This document shows positions 51,790-61,937 of a stretch of DNA of 64,000 nt, piece by piece. Each line of letters opens with the position of its first letter. Position 1 is the first letter of the stretch. The notes under the pieces are model-generated. The model was not told the origin of the DNA. It was given only the letters and a program-made list of their open reading frames with translations, and did no database searches. The DNA lies in assembly GCA_028706315.1 (NCBI GenBank), contig JAQWBP010000009.1, positions 11,694 through 75,693 of the forward strand, written 5' to 3'. Source of the stretch: Syntrophomonadaceae bacterium (GTDB lineage: Bacteria; Bacillota; Syntrophomonadia; Syntrophomonadales; Syntrophomonadaceae). The position numbers and the translations under genes are program-made.

Positions 51790-52665
51790 ATGTTCTGGGA
51801 ACAGTTGTTAAATGGGCTTACACTCGGAAGTACCTATGCTTTGATAGCCCTCGGATACACTATGGTTTATGGAATAATTCAATTAATTAATTTTGCGCAC
51901 GGTGAAATCTATATGTTCGGCGCTTTTGTCGGCCTGTTTCTGGTGTCAGTGGCTGGGGTTAATATCTTTATTGCGCTGCTGGGGGCCATGGCTTTTTGCA
52001 TGGTCTTAGGGATGCTGGTGGAAAAGGTTGCTTATCGCCCACTGCGGGGCAAGTCAACCCGTCTATCTGCTCTCATAAGCGCGATTGGAGTTTCGATATT
52101 TCTTTCTACCCTGATGGCCCTAATCCGTGGGACAAATACTACCCGTTATCCGGAAGTAATGCAGATACATACATATAATCTGGGGTTGATAGAAATATCT
52201 TCCCTGCAGCTAATTATTTTGCTGGTATCCGCATTCCTGATGGTTGGTTTGCAGATGATGGTCCAGAGGACAACTATCGGGAAGGCCATGCGGGCCTGTT
52301 CTCAGGATCTAGAGGCTTCCTACCTGATGGGAATTAACGTTAACCGGGTTATTTCTTTTACATTTGCTATTGGTTCGGCACTGGCGGCTGCCGGTGGGGT
52401 AATGGTCGGTTTATACTATAATGCGGTCTGGCCCTATATGGGCATGATGGCAGGATTAAAAGCATTTGCGGCAGCAGTGCTTGGAGGTATCGGTTCCATA
52501 CCTGGCGCTATGATCGGAGGCGTAACCCTGGGTGTACTGGAGATATTTGGGGTTGCTTACCTATCGTCTTCCTATAAAGACGCGATTGCTTTTGCCGTAC
52601 TTATTCTGGTACTTATTATTAGACCTCAGGGGATAATGGGCCAGAAGATATCAAAAAAGGTGTAG
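51790..52665 (+). CDS. livH: branched-chain amino acid ABC transporter permease, LivH
   Basis: 291 residues from the ATG at 51790, which follows GGGGAGG; a frame to 51769 overlaps the site. About eight membrane helices, LGSTYALIALGYTMVYGII and INFAHGEIYMFGAF at the start, and KAFAAAVLGGIGSIPGAM as the loop that contacts the ATPase. It pairs with LivM, which begins 9 bases after its stop. Confidence 0.94.
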   Translation: MFWEQLLNGLTLGSTYALIALGYTMVYGIIQLINFAHGEIYMFGAFVGLFLVSVAGVNIFIALLGAMAFCMVLGMLVEKVAYRPLRGKSTRLSALISAIGVSIFLSTLMALIRGTNTTRYPEVMQIHTYNLGLIEISSLQLIILLVSAFLMVGLQMMVQRTTIGKAMRACSQDLEASYLMGINVNRVISFTFAIGSALAAAGGVMVGLYYNAVWPYMGMMAGLKAFAAAVLGGIGSIPGAMIGGVTLGVLEIFGVAYLSSSYKDAIAFAVLILVLIIRPQGIMGQKISKKV

Positions 52666-52674
52666 GTGAACTAG

Positions 52675-53562
52675 ATGGACTCGTTTTTAGCACAATACAT
52701 TGATCCTTATTATTTAAGAATTCTGGTGTTAATCGGTATCAACTTAATACTAGCACTAGGATTAAACATTATTACAGGGGTAACCGGCCAGTTATCTATG
52801 GGACATGCCGGTTTCATGAGCATAGGTGCATATACCTCGGCTATACTTTCCATGCAGTTTGGTTATCCGTATTTTTTATCGCTTCTAGCCGGGGCTTTAA
52901 TGGCAGCATTATTTGGATTCTTAATCGGGATACCTACTCTACGGCTTGAGGGTGACTATCTGGCTATGGTTACGATTGGTTTTGCCGAAATCATCAAGGT
53001 GTTTTTCCTTAATTTTGAACCGGGTGGTAAAGCGGTGGGATTGTCAGGTATTCCCCAGAATACTACATTTGTCATCGTATGGGTGATAGTTTTAATTGTA
53101 ATCATTCTTAATGCGAGACTTCTGCGTACGCGTATGGGCAGGGCATTTTATGCTATTCGGGAAAATGAAATTGCAGCTGAATCTTGTGGTATTAATACTA
53201 CCCGGCTGAAAGTTCTGGCCTTTACGATAGGATCTTTTCTAGGAGGTTTGGGTGGCGGTCTGTATGCCCATTATATGTACTTTATCCGCCCGCAGGATTT
53301 CGCCTTTATGAAGTCCATAGAGTTACTTAATATGGTGGTACTGGGGGGAATGGGAAGTATACCAGGAACTATATTAGGTACTACGATACTTACTCTGGCC
53401 CCAGAGATGCTCAGGGTAGTTGCTGAATACCGACTTCTATTCTATGGGGCTTTGCTAGTCATCCTAATGATCTTCCGGCCTAATGGTCTCCTGGGAGATA
53501 TCAGGATTTATGATATTAAAAAGCGTTTTCGTAAAAAAGAGGTGGAAACATGCCGATCCTAG
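52675..53562 (+). CDS. livM: branched-chain amino acid ABC transporter permease, LivM
   Basis: 295 residues with multiple membrane helices. GVTGQLSMGHAGFMSIGAYT and RLEGDYLAMVTIGFAEIIK are the LivM signatures; AFTIGSFLGGLGGGLYAH and VVLGGMGSIPGTILG follow. Its end overlaps the livG start by 13 bases. It forms the pore with LivH. Confidence 0.94.
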   Translation: MDSFLAQYIDPYYLRILVLIGINLILALGLNIITGVTGQLSMGHAGFMSIGAYTSAILSMQFGYPYFLSLLAGALMAALFGFLIGIPTLRLEGDYLAMVTIGFAEIIKVFFLNFEPGGKAVGLSGIPQNTTFVIVWVIVLIVIILNARLLRTRMGRAFYAIRENEIAAESCGINTTRLKVLAFTIGSFLGGLGGGLYAHYMYFIRPQDFAFMKSIELLNMVVLGGMGSIPGTILGTTILTLAPEMLRVVAEYRLLFYGALLVILMIFRPNGLLGDIRIYDIKKRFRKKEVETCRS

Positions 53563-54314
53563 AGTTAAAAGATGTCACACAAGAATTTGGTGGGCTAAGG
53601 GCTTTAAACGCGGTTAACCTTACGGTAGAAGAAAAACAAATATTTGGCATTATTGGCCCCAATGGTGCCGGCAAGACCACCCTTTTTAATATTATTACAG
53701 GTATATATGTCCCTACCCAAGGGGAATTGCTTTTTAAGAATGAAATTATCAATAAAACACCCCCTTATACGGTTGCACGTATGGGAATCGCCAGGACCTT
53801 CCAGAATATACGTTTGTTTAATAAACTATCTGTGCTGGATAATGTTAAAGTAGGCAGTCATGGTGTGACCAGAGCTGGGGTTTTTGGCAATATGCTGGGA
53901 TTACCCGCTTCACGCAGGGAAGAAAAGGAACTTACGGAAAAGGCTCAACTATTACTCCACCTGGTCGGTCTTTATGAAAAAAGGTGGGAGTACGCAGATA
54001 GCTTAGCCTATGGTGAGCAGAGAAGGCTAGAAATAGCCCGGGCTTTAGCCCTGAATCCGACCTTGTTGCTCTTGGATGAGCCGGCAGCCGGGATGAATTC
54101 ATCGGAAAAAGTAGATCTGATGGAATTAATACACAAGATTCGGGATGATAAAAACCTTACTATATTACTGGTGGAACATGATATGAACCTGGTTATGAAT
54201 ATTTGTGAACAGATAGCTGTTCTGGAGTACGGCAAGAAAATTGCTGAAGGTCCGCCAGAGATAGTGAAAAATAATAAGAAAGTTATCCGGTCTTATCTGG
54301 GCGTTGAGGCATGA
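53550..54314 (+). CDS. livG: branched-chain amino acid ABC transporter ATP-binding protein, LivG
   Basis: 254 residues. Walker A GPNGAGKTTLFNIITG, the signature SLAYGEQRRLEIARAL (a Liv-type variant of LSGGQ), Walker B LLLLDEPAAGMN, and the switch histidine in LLVEHDMNLVM. It begins inside livM. The family normally has a second ATPase, LivF, directly behind; here a hairpin ends the operon instead. Confidence 0.95.
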   Translation: MPILELKDVTQEFGGLRALNAVNLTVEEKQIFGIIGPNGAGKTTLFNIITGIYVPTQGELLFKNEIINKTPPYTVARMGIARTFQNIRLFNKLSVLDNVKVGSHGVTRAGVFGNMLGLPASRREEKELTEKAQLLLHLVGLYEKRWEYADSLAYGEQRRLEIARALALNPTLLLLDEPAAGMNSSEKVDLMELIHKIRDDKNLTILLVEHDMNLVMNICEQIAVLEYGKKIAEGPPEIVKNNKKVIRSYLGVEA

Positions 54315-54320
54315 GATTTA

Positions 54321-54344
54321 CAGGCTCCCATCAGTGGGAGCCTG
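54321..54344 (+). terminator. hairpin ending the liv operon
   Basis: CAGGCTCCCA (54321-54330) pairs with TGGGAGCCTG (54335-54344) around TCAG. The T run is poor, yet it lies 7 bases past the livG stop and faces a convergent gene. Confidence 0.65.
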
Positions 54345-54374
54345 TAATGTCTCTATAAAGTGAAAGAATTTAAT

Positions 54375-55337
54375 TTACTTATACAGCTTAGTCCACATAG
54401 TTTTAGGGTAGTAGTGTTCAACTATTTGCCGGGCGTTTTTACCTTCTTTAGCCATGGTGTAAGTTCCCCATTGTTCCATGCCTACCCCGTGCCCCCAGGC
54501 GTTTCCTCTAAAAACAATATAATTACCTTCAGCTTTGACACTACTCAAAGCAGTAGAGTAAAGGCGATCAAAACCAACTTTCTCTCTTAAATCAACAGCA
54601 GAAATAGAAGCCTGACCTGCACTTATGGTCATGGCACGGCCGGAAGGTCCCTTTTTGCTGATGTGTATATCATTTAGTGAGCCTGCTTTGCTGCCCATGA
54701 TGGCCTGAACTTCGGAGCGGGGAATTTTAACTGTCCAGTTTTTATATTTGGCCGGAGCATTCTTAAGGCCGTTAGTATCTACCGGGACTAAATAAGGTGC
54801 CTTTTTGGCGAGTTTAGGAAAGCCTTCTGTGATACTGGCAGTTTTATCTTTTGATGCAGCGTGAAAAAGGGCGTAGGCGAACTTACCGTTATATGTCAGC
54901 ACCTCTCCCCGGGTAGCCTCGACTGCTTTAGAAATATTGTCGGTTATCTTGGTCTCATCATAAGCTTGAAATTCAGTGTGGTCATCACTAGCATCAGTAT
55001 TATGCTTACCACGTGTTCCATTCTCGTATTCTAGCAGGGCTAGAGTCATAGTACGCGCTACGATGGCCTGCGCCTTTAAAGCTTCCATGGGGAATTTAGG
55101 GCCAATTTCAGCAGCTACGACACCTTTTAGGTATTGTTCTAATTTCAAATTTTGAGTCGCTCCAGTAGCAGTTCTATACAGGGATATAGTTGGTTCCTGG
55201 GTATATTTCGCTACTTCGGGGGCCTTTTTAACCTGCGGTGGTGTGGTAGGCTTTTTGCTGGTTGGCTGGCATCCTGCCAGGGAGATTAATAGAAAAATAC
55301 TTAATAGTACAGCTGCTACTTTGTTTTTATTAATCAT
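54375..55337 (-). CDS. SpoIID/LytB domain lipoprotein
   Basis: 320 residues. A lipobox LLISLAGCQ (Cys about residue 23) anchors it outside the membrane; a Pro/Lys-rich linker follows. The SpoIID domain runs from about residue 60 to the end, with LEQYLKGVVAAEIGPKFPME, LKAQAIVARTM, and AWGHGVGMEQWG before the C terminus. SpoIID-type enzymes cut peptidoglycan as lytic transglycosylases; the sporulation form acts in engulfment. As a lipoprotein outside a sporulation operon this may instead act in growth or germination (inference). Confidence 0.88.
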   Translation of the reverse strand: MINKNKVAAVLLSIFLLISLAGCQPTSKKPTTPPQVKKAPEVAKYTQEPTISLYRTATGATQNLKLEQYLKGVVAAEIGPKFPMEALKAQAIVARTMTLALLEYENGTRGKHNTDASDDHTEFQAYDETKITDNISKAVEATRGEVLTYNGKFAYALFHAASKDKTASITEGFPKLAKKAPYLVPVDTNGLKNAPAKYKNWTVKIPRSEVQAIMGSKAGSLNDIHISKKGPSGRAMTISAGQASISAVDLREKVGFDRLYSTALSSVKAEGNYIVFRGNAWGHGVGMEQWGTYTMAKEGKNARQIVEHYYPKTMWTKLYK

Positions 55338-55478
55338 TTAAATAAATCGCTCCTTTGCTTTTTGCTATAGTTTTTCCCAGACTGTCTTTGTTATGTGCCA
55401 CAATATTATGTATAATTCTTACCGGGGATAATTTACGTTTAAAAATTATTATTAAAAGTTCCTACGTCAGGAGGATTT

Positions 55479-55940
55479 ATGATGCATATTGTGCTAGTTG
55501 AACCTGAGATACCGCAAAATACAGGTAATATAGCCCGGACCTGTGCGCTGACCAGGACTAAACTTCATTTGGTTAAACCTTTAGGCTTTTCTATTGAAGA
55601 TCGTTATTTAAAAAGGGCTGGTTTAGACTACTGGGATAAAGTAGATATACAGGTGTGGGATAGTTTTTCAGATGTTATTAAAGCTTATGCTAGTAGTAAA
55701 ATTTACCTGGCTACTACTAAAGCAGAAAGAAGTTATCATCAGGTGCAGTATAATCAGGATGATATGCTGGTATTTGGACGTGAAACGCGTGGTTTACCAG
55801 ATGATATTCTCAATGCCTATCCTGAGCAGAGGATCAGGATACCTATGCTAGATATCGGCCGGTCATTAAATCTCTCCAATTCGGCCGCTATTATGATCTA
55901 CGAAGCTCTCCGGCAGCAGCAATTTCCAGGTTTAAGATAG
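55479..55940 (+). CDS. trmL: tRNA (cytidine/uridine-34-2'-O)-methyltransferase
   Basis: 153 residues, SPOUT fold. HIVLVEPEIPQNTGNIARTC opens it; FGRETRGLPDDIL, then IPMLDIGRSLNLSNSAAIMI form the knotted SAM site. It methylates the wobble base of certain leucine tRNAs. The ATG (two in a row) follows AGGAGG. Confidence 0.95.
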   Translation: MMHIVLVEPEIPQNTGNIARTCALTRTKLHLVKPLGFSIEDRYLKRAGLDYWDKVDIQVWDSFSDVIKAYASSKIYLATTKAERSYHQVQYNQDDMLVFGRETRGLPDDILNAYPEQRIRIPMLDIGRSLNLSNSAAIMIYEALRQQQFPGLR

Positions 55941-56201
55941 CCCGGGTTCGAATTGCATAAAGCTACGGATCGCGACAGCGATAGACTGTTTTAATAGACA
56001 CCATAACAAAATATAATATATTTACCTAGCATGCCTATTTATCAGGTGCGAGCACTTGACCAATTAGAGCAAAACCCGCCATATATCACCAATAATTACT
56101 TTTATTATTCCACCAATAAAATTACAAAAGAAAAAGGAAACTAGCAGGAAATCTGCAAGTTTATGGCGAAAGCTATCGTTACATGGGGATGGGGTGTGAT
56201 T

Positions 56202-59200
56202 ATGAAGGTTATTAATAAGTTTTATGGCATCATACTCGCATTTGGTTTACTAATGTTATGCGGTATTTTTTGCCTGTTTCAGCATTTTTTCATACCATCT
56301 CAGGTCAACGATAAGATAGATGAAGCACGAGAAGTTGCCTACTTTTTACAAAAAACTTATCCATTACTAGAAGATAATGAACAACAGGATTTTATCAATG
56401 ATATTATGACCTGGGAAAAGGGACTTTCATATGTGCTATTTATGGATAAAAACGGGAAAGCTCTGGTGCACAGCGAGCCGGAGCGCCAGGGTATGGTATT
56501 TAATGATGAAGGAACTCTGGCTGCTGCTCGGGATCAAAAGGTTATTCAGCAGATTTATACACGTGATGAGTCTCATCCCCGATCTTCGGTTAGTGGGGAA
56601 CAAGTAATAGATATTTTGGTACCGGCCTACGATAATAAAGGCAATCATATTGGTGCCATCAACGTTGGGATTGGGCTTAAACAGCTGGAAAGTTTACGGG
56701 AAAAAAATAACTTATGGCTAGGAATATATGCTAGTATTCTTATCTTATTCCTGATTTTAACGACAACTTTATTTAACCGGGAAGTTGTCAAACCTATAAA
56801 GCAAATTATTGCTGCTATACGGGAAGTGAAAGAAGGTAATTATCGGGGAGTTAAAGCCATAAAAACGAAAAACGAACTGGGGCTGGTGGCAGCCGAATTT
56901 AATAGTATGTCAGGAACTATCTGCCGGTTAATGGGAGAGTCCAAAAAGCGGGAAAATGAATTACAAGAATACATAGACCAGTTAATAACCCTCAATGGGA
57001 AAATTGCACCGGACGGTTCGGTACTAATGATCAATGAGCAGTTGCTTGAAAAGCTCAATATTACTAAAGAGGAATTAATCGGTACCTACTTGTGGGATTT
57101 ACCTTGCTGGTTTTTCGACGAGAGAGGTAAAAAGTACATAAAATCTAGTATAATATCAGCTTTGAACGGGGCGGTTGTTTTTCAGCAGTTAACCCGGGGA
57201 AACCATAAGGGAGATTCTTTCTTCTTAGAGATTAGTATAAATCCGGTTTTTAACCACGACATGCAGGTGGAGTATTTAGTTTTTGAAGGCCGGGATATAA
57301 CTGCTCAAAAGAGGGCAGAAAAAGCTATACATCAAGCTAATGAGGAGTTGGAAATGAGGGTTAATTTGAGAACAGCAGAACTAAAAGATATAAATGAAGA
57401 ACTGCAAAACCAGATAGATGAAAGACAAAGAATTGAATTAGCTTTGCGCGAAAGTGAAGCTAATCTTACCCACAAGGTTAATTACCTTAATATCCTCATA
57501 GATAGCCTTAATGAGATGTTTTATACTTACACACCTGATGGGGTAATAAATTTTGTGAATAGAAAGTCAAGTGAATTATTACAGCATGAACCGCAAGAAA
57601 TGATGGGACATCGGGTGACTGATTTTGTTGCCGAAGAATACCGTCCTCAGAGGGAGCTTGAGGTTTATAAGTGCTTGTATATGGGGAAGGAAAGTACTTT
57701 TGAGACGGTTCTCGTTTGTAAGGATGGTACTCATAAAGCTGTAAGGATAAATGCCTCACCTATTATTGAAGATGGGGACGTTATTGGCGCTATGAGTCTG
57801 GCCGAGGATATAACCGAACGCAAACAATCTGAGGAAGCGCTGCGCAAATCAGAGGATCGTTTTTCTAAGGCTTTTCATTCCAGCCCTGTCATTATGTTTA
57901 TAAGCTCTTTCCAGGATAACTGTTTTATTGATGTTAACGAAAGCTTTGTCCAACTAACCGGGTACAGCTGGGAATATCTTATCGGCCGGAGAATTGAAGA
58001 AATTGGAGACTGGGAAGATGGCAAAATATTAAGAAATATGTTGCTGGTGAATAATGGGGTACTGCGTGACCAGGTTACTATTTTTACTAACGGGTTGGGA
58101 GAAGAACGCTGGTTAAAGTTTTCCACGGAATTAATAGAACTTAAGGATGAGCGTTGTGTGCTGGCAGTAATAATAGATATTACGGAGCGTAAACGGGCAG
58201 TGGAAGCCTTGGCAGCTGAAAAAGAACGGTTAGCGGTAACATTGAGTAGTATCGGCGATGGCGTTATAGCTACTGACTTTGAAGGCAATATTGCCCTTAC
58301 TAATGAAGCTAGCTGTAAGGTACTCGGTATGAATCAGGAGGAATTAGAAGGTAACGATTTCCGCAAGGTCTTACAGCTATTTCCTCTGGAACATAAAGTA
58401 ATTAATCGCATAGCTGATGGGCAGGCAGTATATGAAATAAATAATCATGTCATAGAAGATAAAGACGGGCGCCAAAGGCTAATAGAAGCGAAGGGTTCTC
58501 CTATACGTAATGAAAGGGGTAAATTTTGGGGGCTAGTCTGGGTGTTACGTGATATTACTGAGAAACAGCGTATAGAAGACGAAATGATTAAGGCTAGTAA
58601 ACTGGAATCCCTGGGGGTACTGGCCGGTGGATTAGCCCATGATTTTAACAATCTTTTAACGGTAATCGCCGGTAATATAAGCCTGAGTCAGATTATGGCC
58701 GAAGGAAACAGGGAGGTATGCGGGTTACTCCATGAAGCGGAAAAGGCAGCTTGCCAGGCTAAAGGCTTAACTCAGCAACTGCTTACCTTTGCCCGTGGCG
58801 GGGCTCCCATCAAAAAAACTTATTGCATAGCAAAGCTGCTCCAGGATTCGGTTAATTTTGCTCTTAGTGGAGCTCATATAGTATCAGAATTTCATATCCC
58901 CGATAACTTATGGAATGTAGAGGTTGACGAAGGGCAGATTAGCCAGGTTATAAATAATCTTATTATTAATGCAATTCAGGCGATGCCCCATGGCGGCTCT
59001 ATAAAGGTTATTGCCGAGAATATTAATATTAAGCATTGGGGCTCGGATATACTCTTGGAAAAAGGGAAGTATGTAAAAATAACCATAGCCGATGAGGGTG
59101 AGGGGATCCCAGAAAAGTACCAGAGTAATATATTTGATCCCTACTTCACCAGCAAGGAAAAGGGAACTGGCCTGGGCTTGGCCACAGCTTATTCCATCAT

Positions 59201-59711
59201 TAATCGGCATGGCGGGAATATTACTTTTGATTCAAAACCAAGTGGTGGTACCTCCTTTTATATTTATCTGCCAGCAGTAGATGATGAAAAGGCCACATGC
59301 AAGCATGAGGACAAAAAGGTAGTTAAAGGTAAGGGTAGAATACTGGTGATGGACGACGAAGTTAATGTTAGAAAAGTAGTGAAGGAAATGATAGGATCGC
59401 TGGGCTATGAGGTAGAGCTTACCGGGGATGGGGAAGAGTGTATAAAGTTATATGAGAAATCTCTTTTAGCAGGTGATCCATTCGAAACAATAATAATGGA
59501 TTTAACTATCCCAGGTGGCATGGGAGGCAAGGAAACAGTACAAAAGTTGTTAAAAATAGATCCGAATGTAAAGGTAATTGTTAGCAGTGGGTATTCGAAT
59601 GATCCAGTAATGTCTGAATATCAAAAGTGGGGCTTTAAGGGGATTATTGATAAACCATATGGAATTACGGATTTGAGTAACGTACTGCAGGAGGTAATTG
59701 AAAGCAGCTAA
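56202..59711 (+). CDS. hybrid sensor histidine kinase with HAMP, four PAS domains and a receiver
   Basis: 1169 residues from the ATG at 56202; the longer frame to 56163 has no ribosome site. Membrane helices at about residues 6-29 and 171-191 enclose an external sensor region of 140 residues. A HAMP segment follows, then four PAS/PAC units (about 255-370, 420-545, 550-670, 675-800). The kinase H-box GGLAHDFNNLLTVIAGN has the phosphorylated histidine at 813. The ATPase domain shows NNLIINAIQAMPHGGS and GTGLGLATAY. A receiver domain closes the protein, with the phospho-aspartate at 1100 in IIMDLTIPGG and lysine in DKPYG. No response regulator lies beside it, so its output is unknown. Confidence 0.94.
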   Translation: MKVINKFYGIILAFGLLMLCGIFCLFQHFFIPSQVNDKIDEAREVAYFLQKTYPLLEDNEQQDFINDIMTWEKGLSYVLFMDKNGKALVHSEPERQGMVFNDEGTLAAARDQKVIQQIYTRDESHPRSSVSGEQVIDILVPAYDNKGNHIGAINVGIGLKQLESLREKNNLWLGIYASILILFLILTTTLFNREVVKPIKQIIAAIREVKEGNYRGVKAIKTKNELGLVAAEFNSMSGTICRLMGESKKRENELQEYIDQLITLNGKIAPDGSVLMINEQLLEKLNITKEELIGTYLWDLPCWFFDERGKKYIKSSIISALNGAVVFQQLTRGNHKGDSFFLEISINPVFNHDMQVEYLVFEGRDITAQKRAEKAIHQANEELEMRVNLRTAELKDINEELQNQIDERQRIELALRESEANLTHKVNYLNILIDSLNEMFYTYTPDGVINFVNRKSSELLQHEPQEMMGHRVTDFVAEEYRPQRELEVYKCLYMGKESTFETVLVCKDGTHKAVRINASPIIEDGDVIGAMSLAEDITERKQSEEALRKSEDRFSKAFHSSPVIMFISSFQDNCFIDVNESFVQLTGYSWEYLIGRRIEEIGDWEDGKILRNMLLVNNGVLRDQVTIFTNGLGEERWLKFSTELIELKDERCVLAVIIDITERKRAVEALAAEKERLAVTLSSIGDGVIATDFEGNIALTNEASCKVLGMNQEELEGNDFRKVLQLFPLEHKVINRIADGQAVYEINNHVIEDKDGRQRLIEAKGSPIRNERGKFWGLVWVLRDITEKQRIEDEMIKASKLESLGVLAGGLAHDFNNLLTVIAGNISLSQIMAEGNREVCGLLHEAEKAACQAKGLTQQLLTFARGGAPIKKTYCIAKLLQDSVNFALSGAHIVSEFHIPDNLWNVEVDEGQISQVINNLIINAIQAMPHGGSIKVIAENINIKHWGSDILLEKGKYVKITIADEGEGIPEKYQSNIFDPYFTSKEKGTGLGLATAYSIINRHGGNITFDSKPSGGTSFYIYLPAVDDEKATCKHEDKKVVKGKGRILVMDDEVNVRKVVKEMIGSLGYEVELTGDGEECIKLYEKSLLAGDPFETIIMDLTIPGGMGGKETVQKLLKIDPNVKVIVSSGYSNDPVMSEYQKWGFKGIIDKPYGITDLSNVLQEVIESS

Positions 59712-59810
59712 GTTACTAGCGTATGCAAAAGTACAAATTTCGGTTTCACTGCAAAAAGTTATCTGGCGTTAGTTTAGGAGTTTTCGCAGGGAATTAATAA
59801 TAAAAATAAA

Positions 59811-59836
59811 AAAAACCCAGCAATGGGTTTTTTTTA
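59811..59836. terminator. bidirectional terminator
   Basis: AAACCCA and TGGGTTT pair around GCAA, with A and T runs on both sides. It lies between the histidine kinase gene and the convergent ferredoxin gene and can serve both. Confidence 0.88.
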
Positions 59837-59864
59837 TATCATTAAAATATTTGTTTGCTTGTAA

Positions 59865-60107
<243 letters not shown>

Positions 60108-60294
60108 TCAAAAGAAAAATAATGTCATATCAAATTATGACAAAAAATGAGAAACTAGTTTTAGCTGCTGATCTAGAACTTAATACTTGTATAGGTGTTC
60201 GACAAAATTTATAATTTGCCTCTCGTATCAGTACTGTTATATTATATAGTTGTTAAATATGGACCTTGGCAGGTCCTTATATTAGGAGAAGGCT

Positions 60295-60936
60295 ATGAAG
60301 TGTATAATAATGGCTAACGGGGAATATGGTTCCCTTGATTTGTATAGAGAAATTTTTAATGATACTGAATTAGTATTATGTGCCGACGGTGGGGCAAATT
60401 ATGCTTGGCAGTTAGGAATTATGCCGTCATATATTCTGGGTGATATGGATTCCATTCTTCCTGAAATACGGGAATATTTTCAGGAACATAAAGTCCTTTT
60501 TAAGCGCTACCCAGAGCGTAAAGATTTTACTGATACGCAACTGGCTCTGGAACGCGCGGAAGAGGCCGGTGCCGATGAAATAATTTTTACCGGGACCCTG
60601 GGCAAGCGCCTTGATCATACTTTGAGCAATCTCTATGCTGGCATAGACACGGTTAAGCGGGGTAAAAAAGTAATCCATTTTACTCCGGAATGCATAGTTT
60701 ATCTAGTCACCAGCCAACTGGAATTACACGGGAAACCTGGTGAGCTAGTTTCTATTTTACCTCTTAGTGATAAGGCCCGGGGAGTATGGGCAACCGGGGT
60801 TGAGTATGTACTTAAGGATGCAGAGCTAGAAAAAGCTAATCCTTATGCCATATCTAATGTAATTGCTGCTCCGGATGCGCGTATTAGTGTTAGTGAGGGT
60901 GTACTGGCTGTTTTTCACTATCTGGGTAGTGAATAA
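60295..60936 (+). CDS. thiN: thiamine pyrophosphokinase
   Basis: 213 residues. The family motifs CADGGANYAW, LGDMDSI and KDFTDTQLALE are in order, and GTLGKRLDHTLSNLY follows. It makes thiamine diphosphate from thiamine and ATP, the cofactor of IlvB upstream in this window. The ATG follows AGGAGAAGG. No TPP riboswitch was recognised in the 190 bases ahead, only a short GGACC/GGTCC hairpin. Confidence 0.93.
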   Translation: MKCIIMANGEYGSLDLYREIFNDTELVLCADGGANYAWQLGIMPSYILGDMDSILPEIREYFQEHKVLFKRYPERKDFTDTQLALERAEEAGADEIIFTGTLGKRLDHTLSNLYAGIDTVKRGKKVIHFTPECIVYLVTSQLELHGKPGELVSILPLSDKARGVWATGVEYVLKDAELEKANPYAISNVIAAPDARISVSEGVLAVFHYLGSE

Positions 60937-61079
60937 ACATACATTTGACTTCTCATGTAAAAAGTACTAATTATTAGGCTGTATGGTGTGTTTTCGTTTT
61001 TCGAATATTTTCTACAAAAATGTTATGATTAAAAGCATAGCTAAGATGTCGAGTTATGTTTTATCTGGAGGACTGTATA

Positions 61080-61937
61080 TTGGACTTGAGCTTTCTTTCC
61101 GGTACGTTCGCTAGCCCGTGGGATATATTACGCAGTTTGATTGATATTTCAATAGTTGCTTATGTATTTTATCGAATACTGGGGCTAATTAGGGGAACAC
61201 GAGCAGAACAGCTCCTTAAAGGGCTGGTATTTTTGCTGGTGTTTTCTGCTATTGCCATCTATTTGGAATTAGAGATGGTTAACTGGCTGGTGCAAAAAAT
61301 ATGGATTTTATTTGCTATTACTATTCCTATTGTATTTCAGCCCGAGTTGCGCCGAATTCTGGAACAGCTGGGCAGAGGCAGTTTTTTTACCAGCCACCGT
61401 TCTACACTATTAATGGAGGAGTATGACACCATTATCCGGGAGATTAGTGATGCAGTATCTGTATTATCGCGCAATCAGGTAGGAGCCTTGATTATATTAA
61501 CTCGGGAGACAGGCATAGGTGAGTATATGGAAAGTGGCGTTAATTTGGACTCATTAGTATCTGCAGGTCTACTTATTAATATTTTTGTTCCTAACTCACC
61601 TTTGCACGATGGAGCTACCGTTATATCCGGTGGGAGAATTGAAAAATCTGCCTGTTTTCTGCCGCTCAGTGATAATCCATCACTAGATAAAGAACTAGGT
61701 ACCAGACACCGGGCTGGAATAGGCATTACCGAAGTATCAGATGCACTGTCAGTAATTGTTTCCGAAGAGACTGGTGCTATATCTATAGCCCGGGAAGGCA
61801 AACTGCAGCGCTACCTGGATGCCCAGAGCCTTAAAGAGGTATTAAGTCGGGAACTGGTAACTCAGGAACGCTGGAGAGATACTTTTAAAAGGAGGTGGGC
61901 GGGTGAATCCGAGGAAAAAGAGCACGATAGGGCTTAA
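61080..61937 (+). CDS. cdaA: diadenylate cyclase CdaA
   Basis: 285 residues from a TTG at 61080, 8 bases after GGAGG (an earlier in-frame ATG at 61056 precedes that site and has none of its own). Three membrane helices start the protein. The DAC domain shows PLHDGATVISGG and the LGTRHRAGIGITEVSDA motif (DGA and RHR). It makes cyclic di-AMP. The last 35 bases overlap cdaR. Family knowledge: the complex controls potassium and osmolyte balance and is usually essential. Confidence 0.95.
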   Translation: MDLSFLSGTFASPWDILRSLIDISIVAYVFYRILGLIRGTRAEQLLKGLVFLLVFSAIAIYLELEMVNWLVQKIWILFAITIPIVFQPELRRILEQLGRGSFFTSHRSTLLMEEYDTIIREISDAVSVLSRNQVGALIILTRETGIGEYMESGVNLDSLVSAGLLINIFVPNSPLHDGATVISGGRIEKSACFLPLSDNPSLDKELGTRHRAGIGITEVSDALSVIVSEETGAISIAREGKLQRYLDAQSLKEVLSRELVTQERWRDTFKRRWAGESEEKEHDRA

